A program made the translations under genes and the position numbers. From positions 5,084,688 through 5,148,687 of the forward strand of contig CM039465.1 of NCBI GenBank assembly GCA_022414725.1: a stretch of DNA of 64,000 nt. The letters are read 5' to 3'. Source of the DNA: Microglena sp. YARC. Lineage: Eukaryota; Chlorophyta; Chlorophyceae; Chlamydomonadales; Chlamydomonadaceae. Below are positions 11,586 through 23,531 of this stretch, piece by piece (within the stretch, counting starts at the first letter, position 1; each line of letters begins with the position of its first letter). A model generated the notes under the pieces. That model had not been told where the DNA came from. It did no database searches and was given only the letters and a program-made list of their open reading frames with translations.

Positions 11586-12008
11586 TCATATGACAGCCTC
11601 CACTGACTTCTGCTGCTCCTCCTCCAGGATCCTTATACTGCCCTTTAGCAAATTCTTCAGATTGGCGTAGTGCTTGGTGACACCTAGTTCAAATTCAAGT
11701 TCACTTTGCACAGCATCAAACTCCATCTTCTTATGCTTCTGGGCATCAATAATCTTGTTCTCACATGTCTCGGTGGTTTGGATGATCCTCCCTTTTCGAT
11801 CATCAATCTGGGACAGGAGCTCTTCATTGCTCCCCTTGCTGGATCCAAGCTCAGTTTGCAAGAAGACGCTGTCCACACTTTTTTGCTGCAGGAGCAAAGA
11901 GTTCAAAGTGTGCTGTCTTCCTAAAACCGCCACCACTATAGAAAGTACCAGAAGGAAAAGAACTCCAGCTCCAGACCCTACCCACTTTGCCTGGTTCAGA
12001 CTGGACAT
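11586..12008 (-). CDS. Small membrane-anchored coiled-coil protein, unknown function
   Basis: This ORF of 140 codons starts with the ATG at 12008 and ends at a TGA at 11586-11588. Residues 1-12 are polar. Residues about 13-30 form one hydrophobic segment (GAGVLFLLVLSIVVAV), a signal anchor or transmembrane helix. Residues about 33-137 are charged and helix-forming, with a heptad-like pattern, as in a coiled coil. I do not recognise a family. The last codons run into the tandem array at 10495-11585, and the stop lies in the array-like sequence CATATGAG. The true 3' end could therefore be an exon edge with a further exon unseen. Upstream sequence to about 12700 is unique. The protein could be a membrane tether or an organelle-contact factor, but nothing here proves it. 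Confidence 0.5.
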   Translation of the reverse strand: MSSLNQAKWVGSGAGVLFLLVLSIVVAVLGRQHTLNSLLLQQKSVDSVFLQTELGSSKGSNEELLSQIDDRKGRIIQTTETCENKIIDAQKHKKMEFDAVQSELEFELGVTKHYANLKNLLKGSIRILEEEQQKSVEAVI

Positions 12009-14239
12009 GCTGCTGCTAAAGATCTAAGCCGGGACACTTGTACAATTTGTCGAGTTGCGCCCACAGGTCGAGGCCTCAAGCAGTCGAGAATGGCCTGCTG
12101 ACTTGCAACAGTGTCTGTATACTGATATGCAGCACAAGCGGAGGGCCAACCGGCGAACAGCTACGCTGAGAAACCGCACGAAGGTGTGAAGGCACGCTGG
12201 GAGACACCTTAGGCGATCTTAGCACTGCAGGGAGGAATATAGCTCCCGCCAAAGAATAGCAAACGTCCCCTGAATGTTGCCAGGAGTCAGAAGCTGCGAA
12301 GGAATTAATATATATAGTGGATTTAGGGCTGAAGCGCGCGCAAAGACAGACAGTCGGCAAAGGCGTGGCCGAGTGAAATTAGCGTACAGGGAGGGATACA
12401 TGTCATGGTAGAAGGTACACTCCGATACCACTGTAAGGGACATTTTCTGGCAGGGGCCGGCAGGGGGGCCTGTTTTCTGGTGTGAGAGCCCGCGGTTATC
12501 GAGGTCGCGGTACACTTTAAATATTCATTTTCGTGATTCCAATTAAAAGCTAGAACCGCATATTCCTGAATGTGCTCTTCATTTTGATGCCACCAATTCC
12601 GCTTCATCTTGCGCACTGACGAAGTTGGCCTCTGCCCCCGGCCCCATGTCTTCGCGCTGACTCCCAACACCTCCTCAGATTCCTTCTTCGGCCCTATGCA
12701 CGCATCTGAACAGGGCCGACAAATTTTTTGAGTAAAGGGCTTGCATAGGAAGACCCACCCTTCGAGGCGAAAATCCTCATTTAAAACATCTAAAACAACC
12801 TAATCAAATCGTGTGATTACACTATGCACTCAGGAGGAGGCTGTACCGGTATTAGTGATTACAAGTTGGTTTACTACATAACAAAACAATTTTGTGTACC
12901 CTATACGTAATATAGGCATGAACAGGGCTGGGGCACACACCACTACCCAGTACCCACACACACAAACACACACCACTACCCCCCCCCCACACACACACAC
13001 ACCCACACACCCCCACCCACCCACACACCCCCTCACACACCCACACACACGAACCACGGCTCACCCCCACCACCTACTCCAGTACCTGCTTTGGAGCAAG
13101 GCAATGCGGAGCTCCATGGGGTTTCTTTGGACCTCTACCAGGGTAAAACACGTACCTGTGCTGCTCTGAACCTTTATAATATGCTTCAGGAAACCAGAGA
13201 AGAGAACATCAGCTCCCTGTCTCTGTTTGTGATTGCATTCTGTAAGTATGTGCAGGGTAATTCAAAGCGCACGCTTTTGCGCTTGTGAGCGCTGACTTTT
13301 TGACCCCCTCTGCGCTTTAAGCGCTGTTTTTTGCAACCCCTTATGGGCGCTGCAAGCAATTTCTGCGCTTTTTGCACTACAAAGCGCAGTTTTTTTTTTC
13401 CAAGTGCGCCAAAGCGCTGGCCAATTTGGCCATTAGAAGTACCCTGAGTATGTGGCTAAGTAGTGCTTTTACTACCGGCACCCATACTTACTGCCCACAT
13501 AAAGTGAGCAGCCTATAGGCTGACAGGCCTTACCATGTCCTCCTCCCCCTCCAATCGCTTTAATATTTCGAGTTTAGGGCTCTAATAGGTAGGACCCACC
13601 CTTTGAGGCGAAAATCCTCCTTGAAATGTACACAAATACAATCAAATCAGACCATGATACCATGCCATCCTCCTCCTCCAATCGCATTAATATTTCGTGT
13701 AAAGGGCTCTAATAGGTAGGACCCACCCTTTGAGGCGAAAATCCTCCTTGAAATGTATAAAAAAACAATCAAATCAAACCATGATACCATGTCATCCTCT
13801 TCATCCAATCGCATTTAATATTTTGAGGTTAGGGCTGTATAAGGGAGACCCACCCTTAGAGGCGAAAATCCTCCTTAAAATGTTTAAAGAACCAAAGAAA
13901 TCGTGTGATTACATTACAGTATGCAGCCATGACTCAGGAGTGTGCTGTAGTAGTGATAACAGGTTGGTTTGCTGCATAGCAACACATATGTGTCTGCTCG
14001 TGATAAGGGCATGAAATAATATGCTGGAGCTAACTGTAATGTGTTACACTTCCAGCGCTGATTTTGGTTTCGTCCTAGTACAACGTTCTAATAATGATAT
14101 TGTCCTATTAGGGTAGTGAGAACTGCAGGCGTCGGGAAAAAGATGGCTGAGGAAGAAGAAGAATAAACGGGACCTAGAAACAAACGGAAAATAAGAAGTG
14201 GAAGATGGGGAAATGAGAGGGGGGACACGCAGTATGGCA
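12009..14239. other. Upstream and intergenic region with about 120-bp dispersed/tandem repeats
   Basis: 12009-12700 is mostly unique and would hold the promoter of the coiled-coil gene. Between 12730 and 13890 a unit with the core GGACCCACCCTTTGAGGCG recurs four times (about 12750, 13590, 13715, 13845). A CA/CCCA-rich microsatellite lies at 12955-13060. MITE-2 sits at 13253-13446. No convincing gene was found. Confidence 0.5.
13253..13446 (+). mobile_element. MITE-2 copy (hAT type), 8-bp duplication AGTATGTG
   Basis: The element starts CAGGGTAATTCAAAGCGC and ends GAAGTACCCTG. Flanks 13245-13252 and 13447-13454 are both AGTATGTG, a perfect 8-bp duplication. The interior is built from GCGC/AAAGCGC motifs that can form hairpins. 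Confidence 0.92.
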
Positions 14240-14435
14240 CAGGGTACTACAAAGCGCGTGCGGCAGCTCGATTTCGCCCACGCTTTTTGAGCCCCACTGC
14301 GCGTTTTGCGCAGTTTTTCAACCCTCTGTGGGCGCAGCACGCAGTTTTTGTGCTTAAAGCGCACTACAAAGCGCTGACCAATTTGACGCTTGTGCGCTTA
14401 AAGCGCTGACCAATTTGACAAAATGTAGTACCCTG
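14240..14435 (+). mobile_element. MITE-2 copy (hAT type), 8-bp duplication GTATGGCA
   Basis: It starts CAGGGTACTACAAAGCGC and ends ATGTAGTACCCTG. The duplication GTATGGCA at 14232-14239 and 14436-14443 is perfect. It lies downstream of the RABL2 stop codon. Confidence 0.93.
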
Positions 14436-14527
14436 GTATGGCATTAAAAAAAATGATTTCTGCCCTAAATGGTTGGTCACCCTACAGTAGTCCTATACTG
14501 GAAGGATTAGATGTGATGGCAAGGGAG

Positions 14528-14600
14528 GGAATTACTCTGCTGCAGTCTTCTCGGCCTTCTCCTTCTTCTTTTCTGCTTCGTGTAGGACAGGAGCCTCGAG
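14528..14600 (-). repeat. Copy of the RABL2 terminal exon end
   Basis: The minus strand repeats the last ~22 codons of RABL2 exon 7 in altered form (VLHEAEKKKEKAEK), about 200 bp beyond the real stop. It is a tandem duplication of the gene's terminal coding edge and the neighbouring 3' sequence. Confidence 0.8.
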
Positions 14601-14749
14601 CAGCAGCTTTCCGGTTTTTCTGAACAGCATCTAGGCAGCTCCCTGAGCCAGCCACTGTGCCAAACCCCAACATTTCAGCAGTTATGGACAGCCGATTGTG
14701 TCAGCTTCAAGGTGCACTAGGCCGTCTTTATTTTTCTGCGAAGGAATTA

Positions 14750-17700
14750 CTATGCTGCAGCCTTCTCAGCTTTATCCTTCTCCTTTTCTGCCTCGTGTAG
14801 GACAGCAGCCTCGAGCTCCCTTCGGCTGTCTAAGCTGATGTCCCCTAGGAGGTCCAGAACCTGGAGGGTATATGGGGATTTGTGAGGATATGAGAGGGTA
14901 TGCAGATTTACATACAGGGATTTTGAGGGGATATATGGGGGTTTGTGGGGGTACATACATGGAGTTGTGTGAGGAATTATGAGGGTGTGTGGGGGTAGGC
15001 TTTTGGAGCAACTCAGCAGATGATTTGGGATCGACAGTCGTATGTCATTCTTCTTATCGGTATCACGATTCTCGGAAATTCAGGCAACATTAGAGGCACA
15101 AATTACGACCTACGACCTGTTTTGGAGAAGAAATCCAAATCATCTACATTGCTTGAACATAACTTACCTCTTGGTAGAAGTCTTCCTTGGGCCCCGACTT
15201 CCACTTGATGCCCGCCATAATAGCCATTTGGAAGATCTTGACCACATTGGTGCCATCAGATGCCGACACAAAGAAGAAGGGTAGCTTGCGCTTTGCGGCG
15301 AAGTTGAAGCTCTTAGACGTGACCTACAAGTATATAGGGGTCGGCTATGTTATATTAAATTAGTGGATAAATAATATTATATAATATTAGTCAGACGAGC
15401 CGTCCCACCATGATTTTGAATTGATTTGAAAAACTAATATTCTTGTGACACTATAATAACATTGGTTAAAATGAATTCTTAATATTCTTGTGACACTATA
15501 ATATTCTTGTGACACTATTAATATGACACTATTAATATGACTATAACTATTAATATGACACTATTAATTGTGACACTATTAATATGACACTATTAATATG
15601 ACACTATGTGACACTATTAATATGACACTATTAATATGACTATAATAATTGTGACACTATTAATATGACACTATTAATATGACTATAATATTCTTGTGAC
15701 ACTATTAATATGAATTCTTAATATTCTTGTGACACTATTAATATGACTATAACTATTAATATGATTATAACTATTAATATGATAACTATTAATATGATAA
15801 CTATTAATACACTATTAATATGATACTATTAATATGATAACTGTGACACTATTAATATGATAACTATTAATTGATGTGACACTATTAATATGATAACTAT
15901 TAATATGATTATAACTATTAATATGATTATAACTTGTGACACTATTAATATGACTATAACTATTAATATGTGTGACACTATTAATATGACTATAACTATT
16001 AATATGACACTATTAATATGACACTATTAATATGACACTATGTGACACTATTAATATGACACTATTAATATGACTATAATAATTGTGAAACTATTAATAT
16101 GACACTATTAATATGACTATAATATTCTTGTGACACTATTAATATGAATTCTTAATATTCTTGTGACACTTTAATATTCTTGTGACACTATAATAACATT
16201 GGTTAATATGAATTTTTGAACACTAATATTAGTTGCCGTTCCCCACAAGTATATCATATATGATGTTGACCTAAGGTGAGTGTGGTATCATATGATATCA
16301 TACAAATTGCATCACATGATATTGGTAGCTTCGCCATCATCTGATATCATATTATGACATGATATCATATTGCCGTTCCCTACCTTCAAAAAACACAAGT
16401 GTGAGAGGTGCCATCTTCAGGGCTTTTCTTATCGGCCTTTCTGAGCAGCATCAAGGCAGCTCCCTGAGCCAGCCAATGACCAGTCAGAGGAGCTGCCTAG
16501 AAGCTGTTGTAGCTGAAAAGAAAAGCTATGGACTCGTCTCATCTAAGAGAACCTTTTAGTTCACTCTCTACTTCTAAACACATCATCGTGAACCTTCACA
16601 ACCAGAAAGAGTAGCGATTATCAGGCTATTCAGGTTAAGGGAGGGACAGTTGAGGTGAAATATAAAACCAAACATTTATTGTGGGAATGAAGTTTTTGGA
16701 AATTCAATTTATTTACAGAAAAATGGATAAGAGGAGAGGTCCGAGAGGACGATTCTACGTACACTCTAGCAGACTCAAGTAAAGAAAACCACGCGTAGCC
16801 GAAAAGGTTGTTCAAAGCCCTCTGAGAATTTGCATGACACTTGCAAAGCCCCCCCCCCCCCCCCCCCCCCCCCAAAAAAAAATGAGTGTTAAAACTTGCA
16901 CTTACATGTTAAAATGGGTGTGAAAACCAGGGAAAACACACACGTCCCAGTTACAGTGTGCATGATTACACGCACTCACCCCTCCGGGGTATGCATAATG
17001 TTTGACTTCGTCACGCAAACACTTCGTTTTGAACTACCCAGTCACCCATGAATTTGCAATCCGCATAATAATATGATGTACTCCCTGTTTCCCGTGGGTA
17101 CCGCACTGGGGACTTGATTTGGGAAGAAAGTGAGCAGCCTGCAGTTGGCTACGTTTACGTTTTGAACTACCCTGATAGCCAATAAAGATGCTTGGTAGGT
17201 AAACCATAGGGCATAAAAACACTAACTACCATGCACGACACACGACTGGACAAACCATTAACACACACATTGACTGTTTTATTTTCCGGCGGCGCCTTGC
17301 CATTCTGTCGCTGCATGGCGACGCATGGGGTCTGGCTAAACAAGTCAGAAATGCCCCCCCCCCCCCCCCCACCCACCCACCCACCCACCCACACACGGAT
17401 TCGGGGGGCAGAGCATTGCACTGGGGTGCCACCGCGTCGCTTAATTCGCGACGCACCGCACAAAAAAGTGCACAGATCCAGTCAGCCATGAATTTGCACT
17501 CCACATCATAAACTCCCTGGTTTCTGTGGGTGTCATACTGGGGGACTTGACGTTTGAAGACGGTGAGCAGCCAACAGTTGGCTAAAAAATGAACTAACCA
17601 ATCTGATCTACGAATATGTAAAGAACGCTGCTGAGAAGCAGATACGATCGTTGCCTCGGAACGCATAAAGAACACTCATGGTAAGAATGTAGATGAGAAT

Positions 17701-20700
17701 GTAGATAAGAATGTAGATAAGAATGTAGATAAGAATGTAGATAAGAATGCTGTGCATTAGCTTTTCTTGCAGAGCCCCCCCTTCTGGGGGGAGGGAGCTC
17801 CCAGAGTACCCCCTTTGTCCGGTTGTTTGTCGTATTATTTGTTGTCATGTTCTCGGCGCGTAACCTTGGCCCCAACGAAGTTGTTTGTCGTACTACTTGT
17901 TGTCATGTTCTCGGCGCGTAACCTTGGCCCCAACGAAGTTGTTTGTCGTACTACTTGTTGTCATGTTCTTGGCGCGTAACCTTGGCCCCAACAAAGTTTT
18001 AAACCCTGGCTTTAGTCAGCTGCACTCAATTTCGGTGCCACCTCCGATAGTCAACACTCTCCACCAAATTTCCGCGTCGCTTGCGGTGTGCCTAGGACTT
18101 GTTCAGTTAATCAACATACATGGGCAGCAAAGAAGGTTCCCACGTAAGTGTAAAGAACACTGCTAATAAGCAGCTAAGATGCCTATCAACACGGAAAGGG
18201 CACTTATGATGAGCAGACTAGAATAGTAACCAACAGTTAAAGAACCCATTAATAAATAAATGAATGAATAAATGCGGGGGGTCTTCAAAACGTACGTGGG
18301 GAGGCGCACGCTGTTAATCGTCTCCGAATTGGTCGAAGGCCCGAACCGTAAAAAAAGTGAAAAAGTGCCTGGGGGCTGAGACCTGGGGAGGTCCCAAAGG
18401 GGGGGGGGGGTCCAGGCCGATCTCAAAATTTCTTCACAACTTCTTCGTCTGTGGCCAGAATCGAACGTGCAGAACACCATCGAAAACGCCTCGACGAAAG
18501 CGTTGCGAATCTGCAGTCGTTGCTCGATTAGACCCAGGGTGTAATTAAGTGGATGTACTGGAAGGTACATCCAGTCTGGACGCCAACCAGAACTTCACAA
18601 CCAGAGCCGACAAGTTCCCGACTTAGCAGTTGGAAGCTTGACGGGCCAGCCTTCAACCAACCACCCTGTGCGTTGCAGCTTTTGCCAAGCCGATGGTGAT
18701 GACCACTGCGTGTGGAGCTACGGGTACTTGGACCATGTACATGTCGCCCTCCCAGATCACACTATCTCTGAGGAAGACATCTGTAAGTACGCCATCACGG
18801 AAGCTGAGGTGAAGGGGGTTATCACCTTCGGCATGAAGCTCAAGCCCAAGAAAGTGGATGCTAGGTACAAAGACCTGCTCTTGACGCTCAAGCAACAACA
18901 ACCCGAGTCAGCTGTTGGAAGCTCAAACAACAGGAAGCCCGAGTCAGCCTCGTTGTTCTGGAGCAGTGCTGAAGTAAAGAGCTTTGGATGGTCAACAAGA
19001 CATGCAGCAAACCTAGCCTAGCCTAGCCACAAGCGCCAACGTAGTTGAACTGTAGCTGGATCAAGCTAGACAAATAGTTTAGAGTGTCGGGTGGATGGAG
19101 GGGTGTTTCACTGCCTGAGGCCCCTTTGGCCCCACGCCGGTGTATCTAAGGAGACTCCTCTAGCCTGCATGTAGCTGATGATATTTATGAACTACACTTC
19201 GAACACTGCTTCGAACTAAATGTAACTGCAGAAGAAACTCACTGGTAGCAGCCTACCTCTTTTTACCGGAGATACTTTTGTGTGTGTGGGGGGGGGGCGT
19301 GGGTGGTGGTGGCGCAGGGGTCGCTTATACGTAAGCCAAACCACGTTTTTAAGATGACTACCTGATAGAGCTTGAGGTGAGGGTCAGTATACACCTAACT
19401 TTCATGACCTAATTATGATTGGTGAGGAGGATATTGACCTTTTAAGCCAATGGGAGGGGGGGGGGTAAGGGCAAACAAAAAACTTCAAAGCGTGGGTGTC
19501 TAAAATAACTTCTTGAACACCCCCTGAATAAACGAATGAATAATTACATAAATGGTACGCCTTATGACGAGGCGTGAGGATGAGGGGGCCAGCCCATTTG
19601 CTTGCACTGGGGCCAACCACCAATGATTAGGAATGGATGAACAGGTCAATAGTACACCTTATTACGAGTTGTGAGGTTGAGGGGGCCAGCCCGTTTGCTT
19701 GCACTGGGGCCAACCACCAATAGGAGGGGGGGCGGGGGCTGTCAACCCTCTGGAGGAGGTTGTTGGCCCTTGTTCATATGCTGTCTGCACGCAACCAATG
19801 AAGCAGCAGCTCCTAGGCAATCAGTAGATGTAAGTAGAAGTCAGTATAATTGTGGAAGAATCAGAAGGCAAAGAAACAAACCCTCACTTAGTAGTCCACA
19901 TCAATCTTGCTTGCCACCACAATCGTGGGCAATCCTTTGCAGTTGTGCTGCAACTCGTCATACCAGGTCTCTAGGTTCTTATATTTCAGCCAACCACCAA
20001 TAAGGGTGTGTGTGTGGGGTGTGTGTGTGGGGGGGGGGGGTGGGGGGGGCTGCCAATATGTTGTCTGCAAGCGAAACAGCCCCTCACCTTGTAGTCCACA
20101 TCAATCTTGCTTGCCACCACAATCGTGGGCAATCCTTTGCAGTTGTGCTGCAACTCGTCAAACCAGGTCTCTAGGTTCTTATAAGTCAGCCAACCACCAA
20201 TAAGGGGTGGGGGGGGGGGGGGGGGGGCTGCCTATATGTTCAACCCAGAGGGTTAATATAAAGAGAAAAATAAGAGGGCGTACACACTTCAATTAAAGTG
20301 GTAAGGAGATCTAACAGTGTTTCATTTTTCGACGACGCGTCGCCATTCCGTCGCCATTCTGTAGAATGCTACACCCCCCGAACCCCCCGATTTCAGGACG
20401 CGCTGCCCCCCGACCCCACCAGGCTCCACGGTTCGCGCTCCGCCATGCGATGGCTGCGCAACTATCCTGAAATCAGGGTTGAGTAGCCCAAGTAGCTACT
20501 CAACCTAGACTACAGAAATCTGAAATAAAAAACACAGAGATCTAACTTTAGCCTGCACACGAAACAGCTCCTCACCTTGTAGTCCACATCAATCTTGTTT
20601 GCCACCACAATTGTGGGCAATCCTTTGCAGTTGTGCTGCAACTCGTCGTACCAGGTCTCTAGATTCTTATATGTCAGCTTGCGAGTTACGTCAAACACCA

Positions 20701-23464
20701 TGATACAAGCATGTGCACGGTAGTAGTAGGATGAATGCATACTGTTGAAGCGCTCCTGTCCTGCGGTATCCCAGATATCTGCACACATGAGTAGGAAATG
20801 GTTAAGTTAGTTAATATTAGCATGGGAGTAGTAGGATGGATGCGTACTGTTGAAGCGCTCCTGTCCTGCGGTATCCCAGATATCTGCAGACATGAGTAGG
20901 AAATAGTTAAGTTAGTTAATATTAGCATGGGAGTAGTAGGATGAATGCATACTGTTGAAGCGCTCCTGTCCTGCGGTATCCCAGATATCTGCACACATTA
21001 GTGAGATTCAGTATGAAGATAACGTTACTAGGGCGAGCTGCTAATCAAGTAGCATCTCTGTGGCGCATGGCAGGGTACTACAAAGCGTGCGCGGCAGCGA
21101 ATTGTCTTTTTGAGCCCCACTGCGCGTTTTGCGCAGTTTTTCACCCCTCTGTGGGCGCAGCGCGCAGTTTTTGCGTTTTTGTACTACAAAGCGCTGACCA
21201 ATTTTGCGCTTGTGCGCTTTAAGCGTTGACCAATTTGACAAAATGTAGTACCCTGGCATGGCATGGTAGGCCAGGGCTGTAGGCCATGGTAGGCCAGGGC
21301 GCATGGTAGGCCAGGGCTCCTGGCTCACCGGGCGGCGCCGATACGAGGCCACAGCTGGCACTGGCTTATAACCTGGCAGGTAGTCACCCTGCCGGTCACG
21401 CGGCTACAAGTAAAACTCTATGCCACGGCTATATACCGTGGTATAACAAGTACAGATATCTGCACACACATGAGTAGGGATCGGCATGTCATATGATGTT
21501 GACCAAAGTCGAATATTCAATGGCTTGGCCTGGGCGTGCTATTCAACTGCCTACCTCTGCTTAGGGAACGGCAACTAATAGTAGTGTTTGAGAAACTTAT
21601 ATTCATTAATATTATTAAAGTGTCACATTTGTTCTTCAAATAAATTCAAAATTCTGGTCAGACGGCTCATCGGTCTAACATTATCTAACATTCACTTATA
21701 TGATTCATTCACTAATATTAACTAACTTAGGCTTTCCTTCCTCATGGCCAAAGTCACTATTTTCCTCTGCTTGCATTCTGTACTCAGGAGTGTGGTGTAT
21801 TAGTGTTTATACTAACCATGTTTACTCCACCTGGTGAGCAGCCTGGAGGCTATTTTTTTTTTTTTTGAAATTAACCCTGCGATATATTTCACACTATATA
21901 GACGTGCATATCATATGATGTTGACCAAAGTCGAAGATCCAGTGGCTTGGCCTGGGCATGCCTTTCAACTGTCTACCTCTGATCACATTCTGTACTCAGG
22001 AGTGTGGTGTGCTAGTGTTTATACTAACCATGTTTACTCCACCTGGTGAGCAGCCTGGAGGCTAATATATAGAGACCGGCATATCATATGATGTTGACCA
22101 AAGTCGAGTATGATGTCATATGATATCATACAAATTGCATCATATGATATTGTATATAAATGGTAACTTTGGCCATGAGTAAGGAGGCCTAAGTTAGATA
22201 ATATTAGTGAATGAATAATATAAGTGAATGTTAGCTAATATTAGACTGATGAGCCGTCTCACCAGAATTTTGAATTTATTCGAAAAACTAATATAATTGT
22301 GACGCTATAATAATATTAGTTAATATTAGTTTTTCAAAGACTTATATTATTTGCCGTTCCCTACACATGAGAAAAACCGCAGCATTGTTTATATTTTGGG
22401 GTAGGTCTGGAAGCTTCCAGGCAGCCTCCTGAGCCAGTCGGCACTGCAGAAAGTTCTGCACTGCAGACCTTACTCTTACAATACAGGGCCCAGTGCAAGG
22501 CCTGGAAGATCCTAGGCAGTCTCCTGAGCCAGCAGGGGCTGCAGAAAGCTCTGCACTGCAGACCCAACACTTACAATACAACTCTACGCCCCGTTGCAAG
22601 GGGTACACATTTCCGATTTAAAATTTACGACACCCACAGGAGGCAAGCGCTCAGCTTTGCAGAAATGGTAATAATGAAAGGAATTATACAATGAAAGGAT
22701 TGACCAAAGCGATGAGACACACTGATAATTTTTAGGGGGCTACGCATTGCAGCTTCTAGGCGGCTCCTATTCCCCGACTTCAGGCCAAACCTGAAGCTAG
22801 GTAGTGTGTCAGAAAGCTAACACAACCGACATTCCAATGAAGCTGGAAAATTCGTGCTTGACCTATTTGGCTGGCTAATGGAGCTGGATGGAAGCTGCAA
22901 TGCTTAGCACCCAAAAGAAACAGTTCTGAGGCGCTGATCATGATGCTGACAGACGCCATGATGAAGGAGGACACAATTATGCTGATGGACAGTATGCACT
23001 GTTTTTTGGCGAAGCCCCCCCATCTGGGGGGGGGAGAGCCCCGAGATCTACTCCGTTGTCCGTCTGTCCGTCCTTCCAACAACCGCTAGACGAAGCCTGA
23101 CACGTCAGCCAACTGTTTAGTAACTAACTGGCTTCAGTCCGCTCGATTCTGTTGCCAACAATCTCTGCAAAAAATTTGCGTCGCTAGCGACCCTGCAGAG
23201 GACTTCTTTCTTTCTTCGTGCGGAGCGTCACAAATTGAACGACTCGGTGCGACCCCAGTGCAACGCTCTGTCCTCCAAGCCCCGCGGAGCATAAAGCGCA
23301 GAGCCTGGGGGGGAATGCATTTCTGACTTGTTTAACCAGACCCATTTGTCGCCATTCAGCGACAGAATGGCGACGCATTGCACAAAAAACAGTGACAGTA
23401 TGAAACTGAATCTCTCTTTCTCTCTCTCTCCCCCTCCCTCCCTCCCCCTCTCTCTCTCTCCCCT

Positions 23465-23531
<67 letters not shown>

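Larger units (their letters stand above)
15324..20575. other. RABL2 intron 5 (5.25 kb) filled with mobile repeats
   Basis: Contents in order are a satellite-expanded MITE-4 (about 15360-16227), a MITE-1 copy (about 16228-16382), a MITE-3 fragment (16412-16540) and a poly-C tract (16849-16874). Then come short repeats at 17080-17160, 17283-17465 and 17505-17590, and a 58-bp tandem repeat (17825-17999). A nested plus-strand ORF lies at 18638-19021. S2 interspersed repeats follow at 19555-19730. Two copies of the RABL2 exon 5 donor edge lie at about 19881-19991 and 20082-20189. Confidence 0.8.
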
